Positions 52,159 to 61,024 of a stretch of 64,000 bases of DNA are shown here, one piece after another. The stretch is from Maritalea porphyrae (GTDB taxonomy: Bacteria; Pseudomonadota; Alphaproteobacteria; Rhizobiales; Devosiaceae), in NCBI RefSeq assembly GCF_030159895.1, contig NZ_BSNI01000002.1, positions 622,039-686,038 on the forward strand, read 5' to 3'. Each line of letters starts with the position of its first letter. Position 1 is the first letter of the stretch. Position numbers and translations under genes: made by a program. Below the pieces are notes generated by a model. The model was not told the origin of the DNA. It ran no database searches and saw nothing but the letters and a program-made list of their open reading frames with translations.

Positions 52159-53673
52159 CTAATTCCCAAGATAAGTGTCAATTGCGACACCTATCCCTTT
52201 GTCCCAAATTAGGCCCAACCAGCGATCAAAAGCGTCGGAGAATTCGGGATTGTCCGCTAAATCGCCATAATATTGTCGTTGCCCACGCCAAACGGCGGGA
52301 TCTTGTTTGCTGCGCGTTGCCGCAATGTGCAATTCATCCCAATTCGGATCATTTGGCTCAATCGTGCTGCCATCTTCTCTGGTGCCTTCGCACATTCGCG
52401 CCCATGCAGCCTCAGCCAGCGCCAGTCCTTCAAACGGACTGCCTTTTGCAATTGCATCTCGAAGCGATGGGATCAGAAATCCCGGGTGACGAGACGAGCC
52501 ATCGAATGCGACCCGGCGGGTCGTATCTGCAATGCGTGGATTGCTAAATCGATGAACGATGAGGTCGATATATTCTGCAGGGGTTTTTCCGGGAACAGAC
52601 TGCACATGCGGTGCAATCTCTTCGCGTGCTACTTTGTTGAGGAGCGCTGCAATTTGTTCATGCGCCATGCAGTCGGCAATGGTCTTAACCCCCAACAGTT
52701 CCCCGACATTAGAGATCACTTGATGGCCGCCATTGAGCAACCGGATTTTCATCGCTTCATAGCCGTGAATATCCTTAGTGATTGTTACACCGACTTTTTC
52801 CCAAGCCGGGCGTTGCGCGCAGAAGTCATCTTCAATTACCCATTGTCGGAATTCTTCATGAGTTACCGGAACAGCATCGTTTACGCCAATGTCGCTCGCT
52901 AGACGCAGCTCATTTGGTCCGGTCGCCGGAACTATGCAATCGACCATCGAGTTTGGGAAGCTGCAATTTGTATTGATCCAATCGGCTAAATCGGGATCAG
53001 TTAGCTGCGCTAACGAGACAACAGTTTGGCGCAATATTTCCCCATTTCCCTGCAAATTGTCACAGCACAATCCAGTGAAGGGACCTGCTCCCGTCTGACG
53101 CCGCTGCTTAAGCGCGGCGACCATTGCGCCAAAGGCTGTAATTGGCTGGTCAGGACATTCAGCATCGTGAAGTATATCAGGATGTTTTGCGTTGAATGTC
53201 TTCGTTACAGGGTCAATGTAATACCCGCCCTCGGTTACGGTAAGCGAGACGATTCTTATGTCAGGCTGGCTCATCCGATGGATAAGCGGTGCATTGTTCG
53301 TATCGACCGGCACATAATCAATCATAGCGCCTGTCACTTCGGCAGAACTGCCCAAGGGGTTCAGTTGAATAAGCGTTGTCAGGTAATCCTGAGCTTTCAA
53401 TTTCTTGCGTTGCGTTTCATCGTAGGAACGGATCCCCGCACCGACAATGGCCCAATCGAAGGCTTCTCCTTCCTGCATCAGCCTGTGCAGGTACCATGCC
53501 TGATGTGCACGGTGAAAGTTGCCAACGCCAATATGTAGAATGCCAGCGCTAAGGCTCGCGCGATCATATTTGGGCCGCAGGATCGCTGTTGGTAACGATT
53601 GCAGTGTTGCGTCGTTGAGTTTCACCGGCGCCGGTTGAGACTCAGAAGGACGTTTCTCCATCAGCTCATCCAT
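52159..53673 (-). CDS. mtlK: Mannitol 2-dehydrogenase family protein
   Basis: A 504-residue polyol dehydrogenase of the mannitol/fructuronate dehydrogenase family: ILHIGVGNFHRAHQAWYLHRLM near residue 46, the central CCDNLQGNGEILRQTVVSLA, PNSMVDCIVPAT, and KIRLLNGGHQVISNVGELLG with the catalytic Lys-region residues. It would oxidise mannitol (and arabitol) to the ketose. It overlaps the sorbitol dehydrogenase gene by 13 bases (a later ATG at 53661 is possible). Last gene of an smo-type operon, same order as in Rhodobacter sphaeroides. Confidence 0.92.
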   Translation of the reverse strand: MDELMEKRPSESQPAPVKLNDATLQSLPTAILRPKYDRASLSAGILHIGVGNFHRAHQAWYLHRLMQEGEAFDWAIVGAGIRSYDETQRKKLKAQDYLTTLIQLNPLGSSAEVTGAMIDYVPVDTNNAPLIHRMSQPDIRIVSLTVTEGGYYIDPVTKTFNAKHPDILHDAECPDQPITAFGAMVAALKQRRQTGAGPFTGLCCDNLQGNGEILRQTVVSLAQLTDPDLADWINTNCSFPNSMVDCIVPATGPNELRLASDIGVNDAVPVTHEEFRQWVIEDDFCAQRPAWEKVGVTITKDIHGYEAMKIRLLNGGHQVISNVGELLGVKTIADCMAHEQIAALLNKVAREEIAPHVQSVPGKTPAEYIDLIVHRFSNPRIADTTRRVAFDGSSRHPGFLIPSLRDAIAKGSPFEGLALAEAAWARMCEGTREDGSTIEPNDPNWDELHIAATRSKQDPAVWRGQRQYYGDLADNPEFSDAFDRWLGLIWDKGIGVAIDTYLGN

Positions 53674-54431
53674 TGTCCGCCGTCCACATTGTAAGTTTGC
53701 GCGACGACGTAATTGCTCTCGCTGCTCGCGAGGAAAATTGCCATGCCAACAAGGTCTTCAGCTACGCCCATGCGCCCATAAGGAACGGCGTCGCCAACTT
53801 CTTTTTTCTTCTGACCAGGTTTTTTGCCTTCATACTTCGCAAAGAATGCATCCACTTCATCCCAATGCTCGCCGTCGACAACCCCAGGTGCGATGGCATT
53901 TACATTGATCTCATGCTTGATCAGACCAAGACCTGCTGACTGCGTTAAGCTGATCACAGCAGCTTTTGACGCGCAGTAGACTGAAACCAGCGCTTCTCCC
54001 CGTCGGCCAGCTTGGCTTGACATGTTAATTATCTTGCCACCTTTGCCGCGTTCGATCATATGGCTGGCTACCGCTTGCATCGTGAACAAGGTGCCAGCAA
54101 CATTGATGTTGAAAATAGAGTCAAACTCGCCTCGCTCAACTTCTAATAGTGGGGCGGCGGTGAACCGCGCTGCGTTGTTGATTAAGATATCGATCTGCCC
54201 AAATTGTTCGATAGTCTCGTGCACTGCTGCATCGATGCTACTTTGTCTAGACACATCCATTTCTACAGCGATCGCAGCGTCTCCAATTCGCGCGGCTGCT
54301 TCTCTTGCCTGCTTTATATCGATATCAGCTATCGCAACGCGGGCGCCTTCGCGGACGTAAGCTTGGGCAAACGCAAGTCCAATACCGCGCGCCGCGCCAG
54401 TGATGAGCGCCGTTTTGTCTTTCAGTCTCAT
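53661..54431 (-). CDS. smoS: Sorbitol dehydrogenase SmoS (SDR family)
   Basis: A 256-residue short-chain dehydrogenase: [37 protein letters not shown], the Ser and YxxxK site in [26 protein letters not shown], and the tail [12 protein letters not shown]. It has the same length and many of the same motifs as sorbitol dehydrogenase SmoS of Rhodobacter sphaeroides, as I recall it. It overlaps smoK by four bases. Reaction: D-sorbitol to fructose with NAD+. Confidence 0.94.
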   Translation of the reverse strand: MRLKDKTALITGAARGIGLAFAQAYVREGARVAIADIDIKQAREAAARIGDAAIAVEMDVSRQSSIDAAVHETIEQFGQIDILINNAARFTAAPLLEVERGEFDSIFNINVAGTLFTMQAVASHMIERGKGGKIINMSSQAGRRGEALVSVYCASKAAVISLTQSAGLGLIKHEINVNAIAPGVVDGEHWDEVDAFFAKYEGKKPGQKKKEVGDAVPYGRMGVAEDLVGMAIFLASSESNYVVAQTYNVDGGQWMS

Positions 54432-55435
54432 AATTTAAAAGCCCGGCCGTTCTCATCAAACCTGTGCAGTTTCTTCAAGTCGGGAGTCAAATAGACCTTA
54501 GCGCCATATTCTAGCTCAAGATCACCATCAGCCCGAACAGTAAGCGGTTCGCTCGATCCGTCGAAATGCACATGGACGAACGTATCTGAACCAAGATGTT
54601 CAGACACACCAACAACGCCCTCCCAATCACCTTTCACATCTGAAATTGACAAGTGTTCGGGCCGTACGCCAATGGTATGGGCATTGTATTTTTCGGCAGC
54701 TTTTCCAGATAAAAGGTTCATCTTTGGCGACCCGATGAAGCCAGCAACAAAGGTGTTGCACGGGCTATTATAGAGCTCCAGTGGACTGCCAACCTGCTCA
54801 ATTCGGCCAGATTGCAACACAACAATTTTGTCGGCCATAGTCATGGCTTCGACTTGATCGTGCGTAACATAGATCATAGTGGTGCCCATTTGCTTGTGCA
54901 TCTCACTAATTTCCAACCGCATGCCAACACGCAGTGCCGCATCCAAATTCGAAAGCGGTTCGTCGAACAAGAACGCTAACGGATCACGAACGATCGCCCG
55001 ACCAATTGCAACTCGTTGACGCTGACCACCAGAGAGTTGCCCAGGCTTTCGGTCCAAATAGTCGTTTAGGTTCAGCGAAGTCGAAGCCGCCGCGACACGC
55101 TTGTCAATTTCGGCAGGGTCCATTCCAGACATGCGCAAAGGAAAGGCGATATTTTTCCGCACGGTCATGTGCGGGTACAAGGCATAGGTTTGAAACACCA
55201 TGGCCAAGCCGCGTTTTGATGGGGTGACTTCAGTGACGTCTTCACCGTCAATAATCACCTCGCCGGACGTTGTATTCTCAAGTCCCGCGATCAGACGAAG
55301 CAATGTTGATTTGCCGCAACCTGAAGGACCTACGAAAACGACAAATTCACCTTCTTCAATGTCGAGGTTTAGTGGCGGTATGACTTCGGTATCGCCAAAT
55401 GATTTGGTGACGTTTTTAAGCTTAATGCTTCCCAT
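54428..55435 (-). CDS. smoK: Polyol ABC transporter ATPase SmoK
   Basis: A 335-residue MalK-type ATPase: Walker [11 protein letters not shown]-loop [11 protein letters not shown], signature [19 protein letters not shown], Walker [16 protein letters not shown]-loop VTHDQVEAM, and a C-terminal regulatory domain. It serves the adjacent SmoEFG sorbitol/mannitol importer. Nine bases separate its ATG from the smoG stop. Confidence 0.94.
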   Translation of the reverse strand: MGSIKLKNVTKSFGDTEVIPPLNLDIEEGEFVVFVGPSGCGKSTLLRLIAGLENTTSGEVIIDGEDVTEVTPSKRGLAMVFQTYALYPHMTVRKNIAFPLRMSGMDPAEIDKRVAAASTSLNLNDYLDRKPGQLSGGQRQRVAIGRAIVRDPLAFLFDEPLSNLDAALRVGMRLEISEMHKQMGTTMIYVTHDQVEAMTMADKIVVLQSGRIEQVGSPLELYNSPCNTFVAGFIGSPKMNLLSGKAAEKYNAHTIGVRPEHLSISDVKGDWEGVVGVSEHLGSDTFVHVHFDGSSEPLTVRADGDLELEYGAKVYLTPDLKKLHRFDENGRAFKL

Positions 55436-55444
55436 TTCGAATTC

Positions 55445-56281
55445 CTATTTCACTGCGCCAAAGGTCAGACCCCTGACCAATTGTTTTTGACAGAACCAAC
55501 CCAGCACCACGATGGGGCCAATCGCTGCGGTAGACACCGCAGAGAGTCGTCCGAAGAACAAACCTTCCGGGGCACGATTTCCCTCAATAAGGCTGGAAAG
55601 TGTTGCGGCATCTGTGGTGGTCAACCGGACGGTCCAATATGCTTCGTTCCAACAAAAGATGAACGTTAGGAGCGCTGTAGATGCGATGCCACCCCATGCA
55701 AGAGGGATCAAAATCTCTTTGATCTCACCCCAAGTATCCACACCATCCATCTTTCCAGCTTCGATGATCTCCTTTGGAATTTCCTTGAAATAGGAAAACA
55801 GCATCCAAATCACAATTGGCAGATTGACCAGCATCAACACCACAATCACGAGAAATTTGGTGTCATAGATCCCAAGGAAGTTCTTTGTGAGAAACGTCAT
55901 TGGATAGAGCACTGCTGCAGCTGGCAGCATCTTGGTGGACAACATCCACATCAAAACATCTTTGGTGGCGCGCGTTGGGTCAAATGCCATCGCATAGGCG
56001 CACGGTACGCCGACCACCAAGGCAAAGATTGTTGCAAAAACTGACGTGATGATCGAATTACCGGCGAAGCGCCAGTAGTCGTAATTGTCGACCATATTTG
56101 AATAGTTTTCGAGCGTCGGTGTGAACTTAAATAAGAATTCAGGTTTCACAGCGTCTGCATCGGTTTTAAAACTCGTGAAGACTAACCAAAAGATTGGGAA
56201 GAATACGACGATCGCGGTAATCCAAGCCAATGTCGGCCAGAAAATGCGGGAAAATCTAGATTGCTCTGCAACGATAGCCAT
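55445..56281 (-). CDS. smoG: Polyol ABC transporter permease SmoG
   Basis: A 278-residue MalG-type permease with six helices; EAA loop IPKEIIEAGKMDGVDTWGEIKEILIPLAWGG. N-terminal helix at about 12-35 and CYAMAFDPTRATKDVLMWMLSTKMLP (as PCAYAMAFDP) fit mannitol/sorbitol permeases. It follows smoF by six bases. Confidence 0.93.
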   Translation of the reverse strand: MAIVAEQSRFSRIFWPTLAWITAIVVFFPIFWLVFTSFKTDADAVKPEFLFKFTPTLENYSNMVDNYDYWRFAGNSIITSVFATIFALVVGVPCAYAMAFDPTRATKDVLMWMLSTKMLPAAAVLYPMTFLTKNFLGIYDTKFLVIVVLMLVNLPIVIWMLFSYFKEIPKEIIEAGKMDGVDTWGEIKEILIPLAWGGIASTALLTFIFCWNEAYWTVRLTTTDAATLSSLIEGNRAPEGLFFGRLSAVSTAAIGPIVVLGWFCQKQLVRGLTFGAVK

Positions 56282-56287
56282 GTATCC

Positions 56288-57226
56288 CTACTCCATCAGT
56301 GACTTGCTGATCATTCGCAAAAGGAAGATCGCAAAGATGTTTGCCAAAATGACCGCAAAAATGCCTGTTGCACTTGCAGCGCCGATGTTGTTGGTTGCCA
56401 TTTCTCCAATAAGATAAGGCAAGTTCTTGTTTCCATTGCCGCGGCTGACAATTTCGATTTCCGCGTACAAAGAGAGGTGAAAAATCGCCTGGATCATCAC
56501 AACGATCGACATTGGACGTGCCAGGTGAGGAAGCGTCAAAAAGCGGAACATTGCCCATTTTCCGGCGCCATCAAGAATTGCGGCTTCCTTTTGTTGCTGA
56601 TCCTCAGATTGAAGAGAGGTCATAAAAATAAGCACAGCAAATGGCGTCCATTGCCAAGTTACCATCATGATCACCGCGATCGCAGACGTTTGCGAAGCGC
56701 GAAATGAAATTGGCGTAAGCTCTGGCCAGAGCGAGAAGAACCATCCAATTAGCGGGGCACTTCGCATGTTTTCAGAAAACTCGTTTATTCCGCTTACAGC
56801 AATTCCTTGAAGACCAAGTACTGGGTCCAAAATCATGTTGATCCAAAGCACGGCGTTCACCGCAGGCATCACGAAAAACGGAGAAATCAGCAGGACGCGC
56901 ACGATTCCGCGACCAGGGAAAGACCTATTGACCAGAATTGCGGTTGCTAAACCAAGGACTACCGTCAAAACGATAATTGATGTGACGATGAAAACTGAAT
57001 TGTATATTGCAAGCCAGAACCCATCATTGTTCCAGACAAATATATAGTTCCCCAAGCCCCGCCAATTGGTGATGCTTGGCGTTGTCCATTCTGGGCGGTT
57101 TAAACTCGCCAAAACATATCGAATGAATGAAAAATATAGTGTGATTGAAAGTGGGACTAGCATCCAAACCAGCAACAGCAAGACCGCTGGTGTTTGCAGT
57201 AATCGAGGCAATGTACGTTTGGACAT
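56288..57226 (-). CDS. smoF: Polyol ABC transporter permease SmoF
   Basis: A 312-residue MalF-type permease: PAVLLLLVWMLVPLSITLYFSFIRY at the start, VFIVTSIIVLTVVLGLATAILVNR, and the EAA-like loop LQSEDQQQKEAAILDGAGKWAMFRFLTLPHL. The ATG at 57226 (MSKRTLPRLLQTP) is chosen over an upstream in-frame start whose extra residues lack transporter character. It forms the channel with SmoG. A stem-loop lies between it and smoE. Confidence 0.92.
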   Translation of the reverse strand: MSKRTLPRLLQTPAVLLLLVWMLVPLSITLYFSFIRYVLASLNRPEWTTPSITNWRGLGNYIFVWNNDGFWLAIYNSVFIVTSIIVLTVVLGLATAILVNRSFPGRGIVRVLLISPFFVMPAVNAVLWINMILDPVLGLQGIAVSGINEFSENMRSAPLIGWFFSLWPELTPISFRASQTSAIAVIMMVTWQWTPFAVLIFMTSLQSEDQQQKEAAILDGAGKWAMFRFLTLPHLARPMSIVVMIQAIFHLSLYAEIEIVSRGNGNKNLPYLIGEMATNNIGAASATGIFAVILANIFAIFLLRMISKSLME

Positions 57227-57324
57227 GATATCAATTCCACTTATTGAGCGACATATTGGGTTTGCATCATAAAGGCGAGCAAGGCTTCGCTCCAATCAAC
57301 ATTCATGCGTGAATGCTTTTTGAT

Positions 57325-57360
57325 TGAAGGGCCCGAGCCAGGAGGCATTCGGGCCCTTCA
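57325..57360 (-). terminator. Strong stem-loop between smoE and smoF
   Basis: TGAAGGGCCCGA and TCGGGCCCTTCA form a perfect 12-pair stem with a 12-base loop, 17 bases after the smoE stop. No T run follows in the leftward direction, so it is more likely a 3' stabiliser keeping smoE mRNA in excess than a full terminator. Confidence 0.65.
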
Positions 57361-57376
57361 TTCTTACCGGCTAAGC

Positions 57377-58660
57377 TTAGTAGTAACCGGCTTCTGACAT
57401 GATGGCATCTGCAGCAGCTTGTGATGCTGCCAGTGCTTCGTCAACTGACTTTGCGCCAGACAAGGCTGCAGCCATTTCTTGTGCTACCGCTGATCCAACC
57501 TGCGGGAATTCTGGGATAGCAGCGAACTGAACGCCAACATATGGCTTCACTTCTGTAGCTTCAGGAGCAGCAGATTGCAGCGCCATCATTTCAGCTTCGG
57601 CGAAGGGAGCCGCCGCAAGGAACTCTTGGTGCGCGTAAGTTGAGACGCGTGTGCCGGTAGGAACCGAACCCCATCCGAAATCTGGGTGATTTGCAACTGC
57701 CAAAACATAATCCTTAGATGTTGCCCACTCGATGAATTTCTTGGCTTCATCGGCGTTTGGCGAACCAGCAGGAACTGCCATTGCCCAAGCCCACAACCAG
57801 TTGGCACCAACTGGGTTACCTGCGTGAGGTGACTGCGCATAGGCAACGCCATCAACTTCTAGGAATGAAGCTGCGATAGTGGCGTCAATCCACATGCCGC
57901 ATTTGCCTTCATTATATAGCGCAAGGATTTCGTTGAACGAGTTACCTTCAGATCCTGGAGGGCCGTAAGTGCCAAGCAGATCGACATAGAAATTAATCGC
58001 CGCACGCCATTCATCTGAATCAATGGTTGGGCGCATATCTTTATCAAACCAAGCGCCGCCGAACGAGTTCACAACCGTTGTAATGAACGCCATATTGTCG
58101 CCCCAGCCAGGCTTTCCGCGTAAGCAGACGCCATAAACGCCGTCATCTGGGTTGTGGATGGCCGCGGCTGCGGCTTTAATATTGTTCCAATTGTCGCTGT
58201 CGCTAATTGTAACACCAGCAGCATCGGTCAGATCTTTGCGGTACATGACCATTGAAGATTCGCCGTAGAATGGTGCGGCGTAAAGCGTGCCGTTATGCGA
58301 CAAGCCATTGCGGATAGGCGAAAGCATATCTTCTATGTCGTAGTCAGCCCCAAACTCGAGCGGTTCAATCCAGCCTGCAGCTCCCCAAATAGGCGCTTCT
58401 TGCATGCCGATATTGATAACGTCGTATTGGCCGCCACCGGTTGCTGTATCAGATGTCACCTGTTCGCGAAGCACACCTTCTTCCAGTGAAACCCAGTTGA
58501 GTTCCACACCTGTTTCTGCGGTATAGGCTTCTGCAACTTTTTGCATGTTGATCATGTGACCGTTGTTCACGATCGCGATGGTTAGTTCTGCGGCGTTGAT
58601 AGCGATCGCGCTTGTTGCGCAAACCGCAAGGCCAAGAGCCGCGGATTTCAATGTTCTCAT
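57377..58660 (-). CDS. smoE: Polyol ABC transporter binding protein SmoE
   Basis: A 427-residue periplasmic binding protein, family 1, with signal peptide ending near NAAE. Typical parts: LTIAIVNNGHMINMQKVAEAY, GQYDVINIGMQEAPIWGAAGWIEPL, YRKDLTDAAG, YGVCLRGKPGWGDNMAF and NEGKCGMWIDATIAASF. This fits sorbitol/mannitol binders. First structural gene of the smo-type operon; its upstream space holds LacI-type operator candidates and it follows the LacI regulator gene. Confidence 0.92.
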   Translation of the reverse strand: MRTLKSAALGLAVCATSAIAINAAELTIAIVNNGHMINMQKVAEAYTAETGVELNWVSLEEGVLREQVTSDTATGGGQYDVINIGMQEAPIWGAAGWIEPLEFGADYDIEDMLSPIRNGLSHNGTLYAAPFYGESSMVMYRKDLTDAAGVTISDSDNWNNIKAAAAAIHNPDDGVYGVCLRGKPGWGDNMAFITTVVNSFGGAWFDKDMRPTIDSDEWRAAINFYVDLLGTYGPPGSEGNSFNEILALYNEGKCGMWIDATIAASFLEVDGVAYAQSPHAGNPVGANWLWAWAMAVPAGSPNADEAKKFIEWATSKDYVLAVANHPDFGWGSVPTGTRVSTYAHQEFLAAAPFAEAEMMALQSAAPEATEVKPYVGVQFAAIPEFPQVGSAVAQEMAAALSGAKSVDEALAASQAAADAIMSEAGYY

Positions 58661-58677
58661 AATTTCCTCCCAAGAAC

Positions 58678-58696
58678 TGTCACTTCGATAGTGACA
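58678..58696. promoter_or_regulatory. Inverted repeat just before smoE
   Basis: TGTCACTTCGATAGTGACA: perfect seven-base arms with a five-base centre, ending about 17 bases before the smoE ATG. It could be an operator or, in the RNA, a hairpin just ahead of the ribosome site (GGGAGGAAAT). Confidence 0.45.
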
Positions 58697-58742
58697 ACGA
58701 AGGAAACCATATTAAGAAAATCAACGGCAGTCAATATTTAAT

Positions 58743-58756
58743 TTTACGCGCGTAAA
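58743..58756. promoter_or_regulatory. Candidate LacI-family operator upstream of smoE
   Basis: TTTACGCGCGTAAA is a perfect 14-base palindrome with a central CG, the form typical of LacI/GalR-family operators. It lies only seven bases from the lacI-type gene stop and about 83 bases before the smoE start, in the space where the operon promoter should be. Confidence 0.6.
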
Positions 58757-58762
58757 GTTTTG

Positions 58763-59794
58763 CTATGCAGATGCCCGCATGGTCAATTTGCCATCAATCA
58801 GTATTGTTGCTCGTGTATTCTGTTGCTGTTGTCCTTCGATCAACTCAACGAGCATTTCGACACAGCGTGCCGTAATCGCGGCATAGTCTTGGGAAACAGT
58901 GGTCAAGGTGGGACAGGTGAAACTCGAAAATGGATGATTGTCGTGTCCAGCTACACGCAACGCACAATCTGCACCTAGCCCAACGCGCAATCCAAGTTCA
59001 TAAGCCGCCGCCAAAAAACCGATGGCCAACCGATCATTTGAACAAAAAACCGTCTTCGTCGCAAATGCGCCATCAATCAAAGCCTTTCGACCTTCGTGAA
59101 ATCCAATTTCTTCAATTTTCCAACCTTCGCCCTCTGCCTGAATGACGTGCGGTGTATGACCCAGCGCTTCCATAGTGTCGATATAGGCCATGCGGCGTTT
59201 ATTCGCATTGGGGTTCGGCGGGTTGCGCATTTCGAAAAATGTTGGAGGTTCTCCGCTTCGAACTAAATACTCTACCATCAACTCCATTGCCTGGACGTTA
59301 TTGTGTCCTACAAATGCTGCGCCAACGCCTTCAATATTTGCGTCAAAGCAAACCGTGGGCACGTCCGCACAAAACGCTTCGATCGCAGCGCGGTCTGAGC
59401 TGCGTCCCAATGGCGCCATCAGAACACCTGCCGGCTTAATAGCCCGAAGTGATGCCAAATTGTCTTTCTCTAACTCTGGATCACCATGCGAGCTGAGCAA
59501 AATCGGCCGATATCCAGCCGCAATAACAAATGTCTCGATTCCGCGGGCCATCTCAGCAAAGAATGGATCCGCTAGGTAAGGAACCACTATGCCAACATTC
59601 TTTGTCAGCTTTCTATTTTGATTGATGGCAAAAATATTCGGTTGATAATTGCATTTCGCTAGTGACCGCTCGATTTTGTCGCGAGTTTTTGGTCGAACGC
59701 TATCTGGATCATTAAAGTACTTTGAGAGTGTGGGACGCGATATGCCGCTAAACTCGGCAAACTCTTCCATATTCTGGATCTTCTGTTTCCCCAT
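58763..59794 (-). CDS. LacI-family regulator of the polyol operon
   Basis: A 343-residue LacI/GalR regulator: N-terminal HTH (MEEFAEFSGISRPTLSKYFNDPDSVRPKTRDKIERSL, hinge NYQPNIFAINQNRKLTKNVGIVVP) and a periplasmic-binding-like sugar domain (YLADPFFAEMARGIETFVIAAGYRPIL, VFCSNDRLAIGFLAAAYELGL). It lies directly upstream of smoE on the same strand, with an operator-like palindrome between them, so it probably represses or activates the polyol genes. Confidence 0.92.
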   Translation of the reverse strand: MGKQKIQNMEEFAEFSGISRPTLSKYFNDPDSVRPKTRDKIERSLAKCNYQPNIFAINQNRKLTKNVGIVVPYLADPFFAEMARGIETFVIAAGYRPILLSSHGDPELEKDNLASLRAIKPAGVLMAPLGRSSDRAAIEAFCADVPTVCFDANIEGVGAAFVGHNNVQAMELMVEYLVRSGEPPTFFEMRNPPNPNANKRRMAYIDTMEALGHTPHVIQAEGEGWKIEEIGFHEGRKALIDGAFATKTVFCSNDRLAIGFLAAAYELGLRVGLGADCALRVAGHDNHPFSSFTCPTLTTVSQDYAAITARCVEMLVELIEGQQQQNTRATILIDGKLTMRASA

Positions 59795-61024
59795 GTCGCG
59801 CAGCCTCTTGCAAAGTTTACATTCCTTTACAATTTCTTATCGCGCGGAAAAAAACAAATCCTTTTTTTCTTCCATTAAGCAATGCACAAGTACTGGAGAA
59901 ATGATCATTATGCGGCGTGCCGCTATGCAGTCATGATTGGATGTGGCGTGACGGTTTATTGAATCTAGTAGATCATTTGGATAGTACGACATTCATGCAT
60001 TAATATGGGGTAGAAATCTCCTAACAATAAAACATGGAGGCGATCAGGATGAAACCACACTCAGCAAGAGTTGTCGGTCTTTGGCAGCGGTATACCTCCT
60101 TGCGCTCATTAGATGGCTCTAGTTGGGGTGAGTAAATCGGCGTAGTTTTTGATGTCGTGACTATAAGCCGTTGGAATTACTTGCCTGCAGGGAATGCCCA
60201 TGTAGGACTTGAAATTGAATTTGCCGCATCTCTGTTTTTGGTGCTTGGTAATCAAGTTGAATGTCTGAGCATGGTGTTTGGCAGAGAGAGGTAGACATCA
60301 AGATTTGTCTGTTTCGACAGAATTTGTGATGAGTCATTCCATATAGTAAAATGAGGGTTCAGGTCTGTATTGAATAAGCTCATAACGTCCGGGCGTCGGA
60401 AACAGATTGGTCGTACAGTCTATTGAGGCGTGACAGCATTTCCTTTGGCCCAGCTGCTTTCACAACCGGCCTCACGCCCACATGTGAAAACATAATAGCA
60501 TCTAGAATAAGTGAGTAATGTCATGGGGATTCGTGCCGGGAGCAAAGGAAACAAATCTAAGCATCTCGCCAGTTGGAAAACACCATTCGCCTCCACATGA
60601 TGATCAATTAGCAAGGTCTGCAAGTACAAAGGGGTTGAAGTCTAGGACTATAAGGATCGTGCTCTGTGTTCGACCCACTGTAGCCTCAGGCTATCAGATG
60701 TTGCCCAATTGCGAATTCACATAAGGCGGCTGTCTGGTGTCCAAAGTGGTTGTTTGAACCTGGGCAACTGCTTAATAGATCTGCGTTTCTCTTGTCGTAA
60801 GTTGATCGTTGAAAACGCTTGCGTAGACAAGGATTTCTTGTCGTGCTTTTGTGGTGTTTCGGGCCAACTCGGTAATCATCCTTTTTCGCGGTCGCGTGTT
60901 TGTAGACTGGATATCGTAAAATATAATCGTTTAATTTTTTTTCGATGTGTGCGATAGAGTTTTAGTTATTTGTGATTCCGGTGCCGCGAAGTGGTGGTGC
61001 GGGTTGTGTGATTGGCGGGCGTTT
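59795..61024. other. 1.2-kb stretch without a convincing gene
   Basis: Between the LacI gene and the GH42 gene no frame shows a convincing protein. One frame from an ATG at 60049, behind a good GGAGG, reads 28 codons, meets TAA at 60133-60135, and then stays open to a TAG at 60291-60293; the translation (for example SRWNYLPAGNAHVGLEIEF) is not recognised and could be chance or a decayed gene. Short frames elsewhere look random. A/T-rich tracts near 60920-60945 may hold the GH42 promoter. No repeats or mobile-element ends were seen. Confidence 0.4.

Noticed and set aside
60420-60724. Short overlapping frames on both strands in the gene-poor stretch
   Set aside because: No recognisable domains, poor starts and antisense overlap with each other; coding status not supported.
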